Shown here piece by piece: positions 54,741-64,000 of a DNA stretch of 64,000 nucleotides (position 1 is its first letter; each line of letters opens with the position of its first letter). The translations under genes and the position numbers were made by a program. The notes under the pieces are model-generated. The model made no database searches and was not told the origin of the DNA. It worked only from the letters and a program-made list of their open reading frames with translations. The stretch lies in assembly GCA_022828595.1 (NCBI GenBank), contig JAKGHH010000003.1:11284934-11348933 (forward strand). The letters are read 5' to 3'. This stretch comes from Nelumbo lutea. Lineage: Eukaryota > Streptophyta > Magnoliopsida > Proteales > Nelumbonaceae.

Positions 54741-57700
54741 TATGATATTTGCAAATGAATATGCCAAATTTGCTCAGTACCAAGAATCATTGAAACCTCA
54801 ATCTACTCCTGTTACTGCCATCGTCGAGTCAGGTAAACCCAATACATGTCTTGTTTCCTCTTCAAAATGGGTCATTGATTCTGGAGCTACAAATCATATG
54901 ACAGGTAATTCAAGTCCGTTTTCTACCTTTCAATCACATAAATCTATCTCTCATGTTACTTTAGCAAATGGGTCAACATCTTGTGTTATTGGGTCTGGCA
55001 CAATTAGTCCAACACCATCACTTCCTTTGTCATATGTTCTTAGTTTACCTCAGTTATCATTTAATTTAATTTCTGTTAGCAAACTCACTCGTACCCTTAA
55101 TTGTTGTGTCTCATTTTTTCCTGATTATTGTTTATTTCAGGATCTTACGACGAAGAAGATTATTGGTAAGGGACACGAGTGTGGAGGTCTCTACATCCTT
55201 GATACACAAGTTCCAAGATCCATAGCCTGTTCTGGAGTTGTAACCCCTTTTGAAGCACATTGTCGGTTGGGCCACCCCTCTCTCATGTGTTAAAGCAAAT
55301 TTGTCCTCAATTTCAGAATTTGTCGTCATTAAATTGTGAATCTTGTCAGTTTGCTAAACACCATCGTCTTAGTTCGAGTCCTAGAGTCAATAAACGAGCT
55401 AATGCTCCTTTTGAATTAATCCATTCAGATGTTTGGGGTCCGTGTCCAGTTGAGTCCAAAACTGGGTTTAAGTATTTTGTTACTTTTGTTGATGATTACT
55501 CTCGTATGACATGGTTATATTTAATGAAAAATCGTTCTGAGGTGTTTTCTCATTTTTCTGCAAGAGCTTTGTTATTTCAAATGAAGGTTCCTAAACTTTT
55601 CTGGGCTAATGCAGTTTCCACAGCATGTTTTTTTATTAACCGTATGTCTTCATCTGTCCTTCAGGGTAAGACTCCTTATCATGTTCTGTTTCCAAATAAA
55701 ACACTGTTTCCTATTGAACCTAGGGTATTTGGGTGTACATGCTTTGTTCGGGATGTTCGTCCTCAGGTTACCAAACTAGATCCAAAATCTTTGAAGTGTG
55801 TTTTTCCTGGGTATTCTCGTGTTCAAAAAGGGTATAGATGTTATTGTCCTACTCTTCACAGATATCTTGTGTCAGGTGATGTTAATTTCCTAGAAGATAC
55901 ACCTTTCTTTCCATCTACTCCTCATTCATGTCAGGGGGAGGATGATGATTTGTAATCTATACTGTCACATCATCTGGTTCACATCCTATTGAATCTACTC
56001 CTGCCAGGCCTAAGCCACCTACAGTACAGGTTTATTCTCGGCGACCAACCCCTCCGGATCCATGTCCTGCACCAGCTCCTTTGTCGGCAGATCCAGTCCC
56101 AACTAATCCTGTTCCATCGTCACCAGAGCTAGTCTCTAATGATGATATTCCTATTGCTCTTCGTAAAGGTAAGCGTAAGTGTACTTATCCAGTATCTTCA
56201 TTTGTGTCTTATAATCATTTGTCGTCCTCTTCTTGTTCTTTTATTGCATCTCTTGATTCTATCTCTGTTCCTAAGAATGTTAAAGAAGCCCTTTCTCACC
56301 CTGGATGGCGTAATGCTATGATTGGCAAATTTACCTACAAATAAGAAGGCTATTGGGTGTAAATGGGTGTTTACAGTTAAAGTCAATCCTGATGAGTCCA
56401 TTGCCCGATTGAAAGCCTGTCTTGTTGCTAAAGGATATACTCAGACTTATGGAGTGGATTATTCTGATACCTTTTCTCCTGTTGCTAAACTTACTTCAGT
56501 CAGGTTGTTTATTTCTATGGAAGCTACTTATAATTGGCCCCTTCATCAGTTAGACATCAAGAATGCTTTTCTTCATGGGGATCTTCAAGAAGAAGTTTAT
56601 ATGGAGCAACCGCCTAGCTTTGTTGCTAAGGGGGAGTATGGGAAAGTTTGCTATCTTCATAAGTCTCTGTACGGGTTGAAGCAGAGTCCTCGCGCCTGGT
56701 TTGGAAAGTTTAGTCAGGCAGTCGAGAATTTTGGTATGAAGAATCTGATCTGTTTTCTTCAAGCACTCTGCTGCTGGCATCATTTTGTTAGTTGTGTATG
56801 TGGATGATATTGTAATTACAGGGAGTGATACTACAGGGATTTCATCCCTTAAATCCTTTCTCCACACTCAGTTTCATACCAAAGATTTGGGAATGTTGAA
56901 ATACTTCTTGGGTGTTGAGGTAACAAGAAGCAAGAAGGGAATATTCTTATCTCAAAGGAAATATGTACTTGACTTGCTGTCTGAGACGGGAAAGTTGGGA
57001 GCTAAGCCATGTAGCACTCCATTGATTCCTAACTTGCAGCTCACAAAAGATGGTGAATTATTTGAAGATCCTGAGAGATATAGAAGATTGGTTGGAAAGT
57101 TGAATTATCTTACTGTAACTCGTCCAGATATTGCATATTCAGTTAGTGTGGTAAGTCAGTACATGTCCTCTCCAACAGTTAATCACTGGACAGCTGTAGA
57201 ACAAATTTTGTGCTACTTAAAAGGAGCACCTGGGCGAGGAATTTTGTATGGCAATCATGGTCATACTAGAATTGAATGTTTTTCAGATGCTGACTGGGCA
57301 GGATCCAAGGAAGATCGAAGGTCTACTTCAAGCTATTGTGTATTTGTTGGAGGGAATCTAGTTTCATGGAAAAGCAAGAAGCAGAATGTTGTCTCACGTT
57401 CGAGTGTAGAATCGGAATATAGAGCTATGGCCAAGTCTGTGTGTGAAATAATGTGGATATATCAGCTTCTGACTGAAGTAGGTCTTAAAACTTCAATACC
57501 AACCAAGTTGTGGTGTGATAACCAAGCTGCTCTTCACATTGCATCTAATCTTGTTTTTCATGAACGAACTAAGCATATCGAGATTGATTGCCATTTCGCT
57601 CGTGAAAAGATTCAGCAAGGTTTGATTTCCACAGGTTATGTGAAAACAGGAGAACAACTGAGAGATATCTTCACGAAGGCTCTTAATGGGGTTAGGGTTG

Positions 57701-57750
57701 ATTATCTTTGTAACAAGCTAGGCATGATTAATATCTATGCTCCAGCTTGA
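54741..57750 (+). pseudogene. pol of copia D with internal integrase deletion
   Basis: The protease DSGATNHMT is intact near 54882. The integrase zinc region is split by a frame change near 55275 (HCRLGHPS, CESCQFAKHHR). HSDVWGP and YFVTFVDDYSRMTWLYLMK follow. The chain then jumps from EVFSHFSARAL to KVPKLFWANAVS, losing the second Asp and the Glu of the D,D-35-E core. RT has [22 protein letters not shown] and, after a frame change near 56750, [11 protein letters not shown]. RNase H is open (FSDADWAG, CDNQAALHIASN) to GMINIYAPA. Confidence 0.92.
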
Positions 57751-57757
57751 GGGGGAG

Positions 57758-57996
57758 TGTTACAGATTGTATAATTAAAATAGGAAGATGTTACAGACTG
57801 TATAATTAAAATAGGAAGTAAATACTAGGGAGATAAGATTTACCTTGATTGTAGGACAGATTTGTAGGAATTTGATTAGTCTTCTTTCCTAATATATTCT
57901 TTCCTAACATAGAATTTGTAACTTGTATATATACATACGAGATTGAGGAATAATATAACAAATTCTTCTTCTTCCTCTGTTTACTCTTATTTTACA
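57758..57996 (+). repeat. 3' LTR of copia D
   Basis: It starts TGTTACAG after the tract GAGGGGGAG and has the same 31 bp tandem duplication as the 5' copy. It ends ATTTTACA before GTTTA. Confidence 0.95.
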
Positions 57997-58169
57997 GTTT
58001 AAAAAACAAAGACTAAACTAAATGTTATAATAATTTTTTTTTTTATATCTGTATAGTTTTTCTAACTGGAGGGAGTGGCTGTCTTGAAATTGTGTAATCA
58101 TTTTAAAAATAAGATATAATTATTTAAAAGTGCATGCTATTTGATGATACCAAAAAATATTAAGAAATA
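57997..58169. other. AT-rich spacer
   Basis: No feature recognised between copia D and the LINE fragment. Confidence 0.5.
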
Positions 58170-59411
58170 CCTAAAGTGGAAGGGGCAACTAACATTAAAG
58201 ACTTCAGGCCCATCAGTCTATTAAACAGCTTCTATAAAATTCTGGCCGAGGTTCTTGTAGAAAGATTGAAAACAATGCTGAATTCTGTGATTACAAAGAA
58301 TCAATTAGCATTTGTGTCGGGAAGGCAGATGTTAGACAGTGTCCTGGTGGAAAATGAGTTGATAGACTCAAGAAGGGAAGGTAAATCAGGGCTGATTTGT
58401 AAGCTGGATCTGGAAAAAGCCTACAACCATGCTAATTGGAAATGTTAGGATTTGGCACTGGAAAAGATGAATTTTGGTCAGAAATGGAGGAACTGGATTA
58501 AAGTCTGTGTTTCTTCCCCCAAATTTGCGGTGCTAGTCAATGGTGAGTCGGCTGACTTCTTTAAAAGCTCTAGAGGTCTCAGACAAGGGGACCCCCTTTT
58601 CCCTCTGCTGTTCATTTGTATAATGGAGGTGTTGTCTCTCTTCGTTCACCGAGTTAGTGAAGAAGGCTTATGGAAAGGGTTTGAATCAGTTCCAGGAGGG
58701 GAAAAATTGCAGTTACTCCAGTTTGCAGATGACACATTGTGTTTTATTGATGCAGATCTAGGTCAATTGGAAATCATGCTTAGGGTGTTAAGTTGGTTTG
58801 AAGTGGTAACATGTTTAAAGGTTAACTAGGCCAAGAGTAGAGTAATCCTTGTGGGGAAGGTTGAGAATCTTGAAGTGCTAGTAGAAGCTCTTGCTTGTTA
58901 GATTGGGTATCTTCCAACAATGTATTTAAGGCTCCCCTTGGGGGCTAAATGCTCTTCCTCTCTAATTTGGGATCCGGTGGTGGAAAGATTGGAAAGGAAA
59001 TTGGCATCCTGGAAAGCTAAATATCTTTCCTTGGGGGGTAGAATCACTTTATTGAAGAGCTCTCTATCTAACCTCCCCCCTACTTCCTCTCTCTCCCCTA
59101 TCCCTACCAAAGTGGCGAGCAGAATAGAAAGTCTCCAAAGGAATTTTCTTTGGAAGGGCTGGGAGGAGGAAAAGAAAATACACTTAGTCAACTGGAAACA
59201 GGTGTGTACTCCGAAAGAAAGAGGTGGCTTAGGGGTGAGAAGTCTGAAGACTTTTAACAAATCTCTAATGGGTAAATGGATCTGGAGATTTGCTAGAGAA
59301 AGAACTAGCTGGTGGAGGTCTTTAATGACAGACAAGTATAAAACAGATGGAGGGGATTGGATAACTACTCTGAACTTTCCTTCCTTGGGTTGCTCTCTGT
59401 TGGAAGATTTC
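58170..59411 (+). pseudogene. L1 LINE reverse transcriptase fragment
   Basis: ORF2 text is well preserved: DFRPISLLNSFYKILAEVL, NQLAFVSGRQMLDSVL, LICKLDLEKAYNHANW, SRGLRQGDPLFPLLFICIME and LLQFADDTLCFIDAD with the catalytic FADD. YLRLPLGA, LGGRITLLKSSLSNLPP and GGLGVRSLKTFNKSLMGKWI follow. There are three in-frame stops (near 58447, 58828 and 58900). It is cut at about 59411 by copia F, before zf-RVT, and has lost its endonuclease end. It is the cleanest LINE RT in the window. Confidence 0.9.
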
Positions 59412-59697
59412 TGTAATTATGTATTATATTTGATTTTGTGCTATTTTAAGTAGTTGAGAGATTTGTGAGTTGTACAAATTTTTTAGGAATCAGCTTTATC
59501 TTCCCTTTAATTAGGGAGATTTGTTACCTAGTTTGTATCCTTTAATTAGGGAGATTTGTTACCTAGTTTGTATCCTTTAATTAGGGAGATTTGTTACCTA
59601 GTTTGTTTCCTAGAGAGAGCTATAAATTTCGATGTACAGAAGCATAATGAGATATCCCATTCTTCATATCTTTTTGTCTCTTCTTTATGGTATCAGA
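59412..59697 (+). repeat. 5' LTR of copia F
   Basis: The right edge is fixed by the primer-binding site TGGTATCAGAGC at 59698-59709. The left edge is estimated at TGTAATTATG (59412), where LINE coding similarity stops; 59455 or 59472 are alternatives. It contains three tandem copies of a 35 bp unit at 59504-59608 (unit core ttaattagggagatttgtta). Confidence 0.75.
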
Positions 59698-59741
59698 GCA
59701 GAAAAGACCTAGGGTTTGTTTCTGCATTTCTGTCCCTAAAA

Positions 59742-60715
59742 ATGTCTGAAGTCACGTCTAGTTCTCAGCCTTCTCAGCCTGAGCCCCAAATTGTCTGGAA
59801 TCTGCCTGAAAATCACTCTATTCAGATCACTACAATCCGACTAAATGGTGACAACTTTCTCCGGTGATCACAATCTGTTCGCATGTATCTCAGAGGGAGA
59901 GGGAAAATTGGCTATATCACAGGAGACACGAAGAAGCCTAATGTGAAGGATCCTGCCTATGCTGTTTGGGATGCTGAAAATTCCATGGTGATGACTTGGT
60001 TGGTTAACTCCATGATTGAAGAGATAGGTGCAAATTATCTCTGCTATTCTACAGCCAAGGAATTATTGGACAATGTCTCACAGATGTACTCTGATTTGGA
60101 GAATCAATCCCAAGTGTACGAATTATCTCTACAACTCGGAGATATTTGCCAAGGTAAGAACTCTGTGACTAAGTATTTTAATTCTCTTAAGAGAATTTGG
60201 CAGGACCTGGACTTATTCAACGATTACGAGTGGAAGTCACCCGATGACTGCAATTATCATAAGAAGATGGTGAATGTTAGCCGAGTCTTCAAGTTTCTTG
60301 CAGGTTTAAACGTTGAATTCGATGAGGTTCGTGACCGAATTATTGGAAGAAACCCTCTGCCCCAAATTGGTGAAATATTTGCAGAAGTACGTAGAGAAGA
60401 AAGCCAGAGACAAGTGATGCTTGGAATGAAGGTTGTAGGTACAACCGGACCTGTGGAAGAGTCAGCCCTGATTATTTCCGAGGCCCAAGTCAGTTGAAAG
60501 TCAGCCCAAAATCAGCGGGTTGGAGACAAGAATAACCTACGCTGTGACTACTGTGGGAAACCTCGCCATACCCGAGAGAATTGCTACAAACTGCACGGGA
60601 GACCACCCAATTGGAGGGTGAACAAACCTGGTGGACAGAATATACCTACAGCAAACGAGGCTGAATCATCCCCATTCAGCAAAGAGCAAATAGATCATCT
60701 ACTTAAATTCTAAAA
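59742..60715 (+). pseudogene. gag of copia F, two premature stops
   Basis: The start MSEVTSSSQPSQPEPQIVW leads to IQITTIRLNGDNFLR, where a TGA at about 59866 replaces the Trp of the FLxWS signature. The frame continues MYLRGRGKIGYITGD, MVMTWLVNSMIEEIG and RVFKFLAGLNVEFDEVR. A second stop lies at 60495. The knuckle CDYCGKPRHTRENC (about 60544-60585) is intact. A stop at about 60711 ends it near the protease. Confidence 0.9.
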
Positions 60716-63700
60716 TCTTATTCGTCACCTAATACTCCTGTCGGGTCTATGGCACAAACAGGTAGCAATTCTTTGGCATTCTCAATTCTAGGAAAATCCG
60801 GCCCTTGGATCATAGATTCAGGGGCCTCTGATCATATGACAAGTTGCTCTAACCTATTTAGTTCCTATTATCCTTGTTCTGGTTTTGAAAAAGTGAGAAT
60901 AGCCGATGGTAGTCTTTCATCTATTGCAGGCAAAGGAAACATTAAAATTTCAGAAAAAATTACTCTGAAATCTGTTTTACATGTTCCAAAACTTGCCTGC
61001 AATCTTCTTTCTGTCAACAGATTGTCGAAAGATACTAACTGCTCCATTCTTTTTCTTCCTTCCACTTATGTTTTTCAGGACCAGAACTCGGGGAAGACGA
61101 TTGGAACTGCTAGAGAGATAAATGGACTCTACTACTTTGATGAAACCTCTACTGGTAATAAAAACGTCCATGGTTTAAGTAGTACGAGTTCAATCCCTGT
61201 CTGTGATCAAGTTATATTATGGCATAGAAGATTAGGACATCCTAGTTTTCCATATCTCAAACATTTGTTTCCTAAAGTGTTTAAAGGAGTTGATTGGTCA
61301 AAACTTCATTGTGAGTCTTGTCATTTGGCTAAAGATCATTGTGCTTTATTTCCAATAAAATCTTATTCTGCTTCAAAACCATTTTATTTGTTACATAGTG
61401 ATGTTTGGGGCCCATCTAAGGTTAACACACTTTCTAGAAAAAAATGGTTTGTGACTTTTATTGATGACCATACAAGGGTATGTTGGGTTTACTTGTTGGA
61501 AAGGAAATCAGAGGTTGAACAAAGATTTAAAGAATTTTTCCCAATGATTGAAAATCAATTTCAAACCAAAATTGGTATTCTAAGATCAGATAATAGGACT
61601 GAATACTTTAACAAATACTTAGGAGCATTTCTAACCGAAAAAGGTATTATCCATCAATCAACTTGTCGTGACACACCACAACAGAATGGAATTGTTGAAA
61701 GAAAAAATAGGCTCCTTCTTGAGGTAGCTAGAGCCATCATGTTTTCTATGAATGTACCTAAATATCTCTGGGGAAATGCTGTCCTAACTGCACGTTATCT
61801 GATAAATAGAATGCCATCTCGAGTTTTAAAATATGAAACTCCTTTACAGAATCTAAAAAATTGTTTTCTCACATCTCGAATAACCACGGATCTTCCTTTA
61901 AAAGTGTTTGGTTGTGTCTGTTATGTGTATATACCAAATGTTTTTCGATCAAAATTGGATCCAAAAGCTGAAAAATGTGTGTTTCTTGGTTATGCATCTA
62001 ATAAAAAATGGGTACAAATGCTTTGATCCAGTTACAAAGAAATTTTTTGAGAGTATGGATGTACACTTTGTTGAGGACCAACCTTTCTTTCTAAAAAATT
62101 CTCTTTAAGGGGAGAACATAAGTAAGGAAGATAATTTTTGGGAAACTTTACCTATTCTAGAAGAATTTATACCTTTGATTAATTCTGATAAGCAAGGTTT
62201 GGAAACAATTGTTGAAAGAATGGAACCTAGTGATGGTACTCTTAATCCAAATTTGCCAGATACTACGTTATCAGAGACAGGGGGAGAAGTACTTCAAACG
62301 GATCACAATCCTCATCTTGAGCTTCAGTTTTATACCAGGAAGAAGTTTCACAAAAGTACTACTGTTCCAGTTGTTCCTACAGCAGAAGTCCAATCCAATT
62401 TTCCGAGTGAAGATCCTACAACTCAGAGTAATCCTTCTTCTACCCCTATTCCGTCTTTATCTAATGATTTGCCTAATCTGTCTTCTTCAGATCTTGACAT
62501 TCCAATTGCATTAAGAAAAGGTACCCGAACTTGCACAAAACATCCTATTGCAAAATACTTGTCATATGAGAAATTATCACATACTCATAAAGCATTTGTG
62601 TCTAGGATTTCTAATCTGTATGTGCCAAGAACTGTTCAGGAAGCATTAGATGATCCGAAATGGAGGTTAGCTGTGATGGAAGAGATGAATGCTCTTAGAA
62701 AGAGTAATACATGGAGTATTACTGATCTACCCCATGACAAGAAGACAGTCGGGTGCAAATGGGTGTTTACAGTAAAGTGCAAGGCTGATGGAAGTGTGGA
62801 GAGATACAAAGCAAGACTCGTAGCAAAAGGATTTACCCAAACTCATGGTATAGACTACCAAGAGACTTTTGCTCCTGTTGCTAAAATTAACTCTATCAGA
62901 ATACTTCTTTCCTTTGCAGTTAATTTTAACTGGTCGCTTCGTCAGTTCGATGTCAAGAATGCATTCTTGAATGGAGACCTAAAGGAAGAAGTATATATGG
63001 ACCTACCACCAGGTTTTGAAGAAAGTCTTGGAAGAGGCAAAGTTTGCAGGTTAAAAAAATCCCTATATGGGCTAAAGCAATCACCAAGAGCTTGGTTTGA
63101 ACGATTTGGGAATGCAATAAGGCGGCACGGCTTCTCACAAAGTCAAGCTGATCATACTTTATTTTTCAAGCACTCCATCGAAGGTAAAATAGCTATTTTG
63201 ATAGTTATGTAGACGATATTATCATGATTGGGGATGATTTGTTTGAAATCAACAAGTTGAAGAATAAGCTTGAGGCTGAATTTGACATTAAAGACCTGGA
63301 AAAACTTAAATATTTTCTTGGAATGGAGTTTGCAAGGTCCAAGGAGGGAATCTTTATCAACCAACGCAAACACATTATTGATTTGCTTAAGGAGACAGGG
63401 ATGACAGGTTGTAAAGCCGTAGAAACTCCAATGGACCCAAATATGAAGTTAAAAGCAGTAACAGTAAATGAGGTGGTTGATCGAGAACATTATCAAAGAT
63501 TAGTTGGAAGACTAATCTATTTGTCGCACACAAGACCTGACATAGCCTTTGCAGTAAGTGTAGTAAGTCAGTTTATGCATTCACCTGGACCTACTCACTT
63601 TGAAGCTGTGTTCAGGATTTTGAGATATCTGAAAGGAACTCCAGGGAAAAGACTCTTGTTCAGAAATAGGGGTCATCTCCAAGTCGAAGCCTACACAGAT

Positions 63701-64000
63701 GCAGATTGGGCAGGTGATATAAATGATAGAAGGTCTACTTCAGGTTACTACACTTTGGTAGGAGGGAATTTGGTCGCTTGGAGAAGCAAAAAACAGAGTG
63801 TTGTAGCAAGGAGTAGTGCAGAGGCAGAATTCCGCTCTGTTGCACATGGCTTTTGTGAAGTGTTATGGATCAAAAGGCTCCTAGAAGAATTGAAGGTTCC
63901 TACACCAACACCTATTAAAGTCTATTGTGATAACAAGGCAGCTATTTCCATAGCTCATAATCCAGTTCTACATGATAGAACAAAGCATGTAGAAGTGGAT
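60716..64000 (+). pseudogene. pol of copia F, three frame breaks, C-terminus off-window
   Basis: A 425-residue frame (60749-62026) holds DSGASDHMT, ILWHRRLGHPSF, CESCHLAKDHC, HSDVWGP, RSDNRTEYF and NGIVERKNRL, so the protease and D,D-35-E residues are intact. A one-base change near 62010 shifts the frame, and there is a stop at about 62106. RT (62175-63212) has GCKWVFTVK and QFDVKNAFLNGDL. A single T missing at about 63205 breaks the frame just before YVDDIIMIG. RNase H ([36 protein letters not shown]) then reads open to the edge. Confidence 0.93.

Larger units (their letters stand above)
53260..57996 (+). mobile_element. Copia D: full-length copia, 4.74 kb, integrase-deleted
   Basis: Identical-length LTRs (239 bp) start TGTTACAG and end ATTTTACA. 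They differ at about four sites (near 1.7 percent), the closest pair in the window, so this is probably the youngest insertion. The flanks are GTTTG and GTTTA, a target duplication with one change. The element is short because part of integrase is missing. It is unrelated to the A/B/J family at the LTR level. Confidence 0.94.
59412..64000 (+). mobile_element. Copia F: copia element running off the window
   Basis: 5' LTR, Met tRNA site, gag, protease, integrase, RT and most of RNase H are present. The end of RNase H and the 3' LTR lie beyond 64000, so no target duplication can be tested. Lesions are few. Its proteins differ clearly from A/B/J, G and D, so it represents a separate copia lineage. 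Confidence 0.92.

Noticed and set aside
59504..59608. Three direct 35 bp repeats, resembling a short CRISPR array
   Set aside because: The repeats are contiguous with no spacers and lie in a copia LTR of a plant genome.
1..64000. Endogenous pararetrovirus or retrovirus envelope gene
   Set aside because: Every RT block read carried copia, gypsy chromovirus or LINE signatures, and no movement protein, coat or envelope-like frame was seen.

Overview
The window is nuclear DNA from a seed plant with a large, transposon-rich genome. Most of it is Ty1/copia LTR retrotransposons, with one Ty3/gypsy chromovirus, L1-type and RTE-type LINE remnants and a few short DNA-transposon-like insertions. No bacterial, organellar, rRNA or tRNA gene was seen. 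The species cannot be named from what is visible; the very long, transposon-filled intron fits a woody dicot, magnoliid or gymnosperm-like genome.

The one recognisable host gene is on the + strand: the plant AP-1 complex gamma-adaptin gene (AP1G). Four coding exons are visible: 14807-14861, 15285-15407, 15512-15607 and about 40033-40155. Three have exact splice boundaries and open frames; the 3' edge of the fourth is unclear. Exons three and four are separated by a 24.4 kb intron (15608-40032). No upstream exon is seen in 1-14806 and none downstream in 40156-64000, so the neighbouring introns are probably also very long.

Layout: 1-5168, decayed copia A (5' LTR off-window). 5169-8440, mostly unassigned, with an 80 bp inverted repeat and a LINE 3' fragment. 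8945-10603, candidate solo LTR. 10640-14210, L1 LINE fragments in both orientations. 14807-15607, AP1G exons. 15783-16935, antisense RTE LINE. 17200-24469, an antisense L1 LINE split by copia G (17450-22923, target duplication CCTTT) and cut at its other end by gypsy H (24470-32784, TTCTC). Gypsy H contains copia J (27039-29830, GAGAT), whose 5' LTR in turn carries a piece of another element, K. 33424-38690, a sense L1 LINE holding the internally deleted copia I (35268-38257, AGAAA). 39544-39671, Tourist-like MITE. 41410-44577, LINE remnants and a DUF4283-like fragment. 44578-53123, antisense copia C, broken by a MULE-like insertion and by the complete copia B (46918-52757), which landed inside C's primer-binding site. 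53260-57996, copia D. 58170-59411, L1 reverse-transcriptase fragment. 59412-64000, copia F, running off the window.

No element has an uninterrupted gag-pol frame. B, G and F are the best preserved. I and J are deletion derivatives that keep opposite ends of a copia internal region. Every LTR retrotransposon inside the 24 kb intron lies in the same orientation as AP1G. Target duplications and LTR divergence (judged by eye) give an order of insertion: LINE, then gypsy H, then copia J, then K; and C before B.
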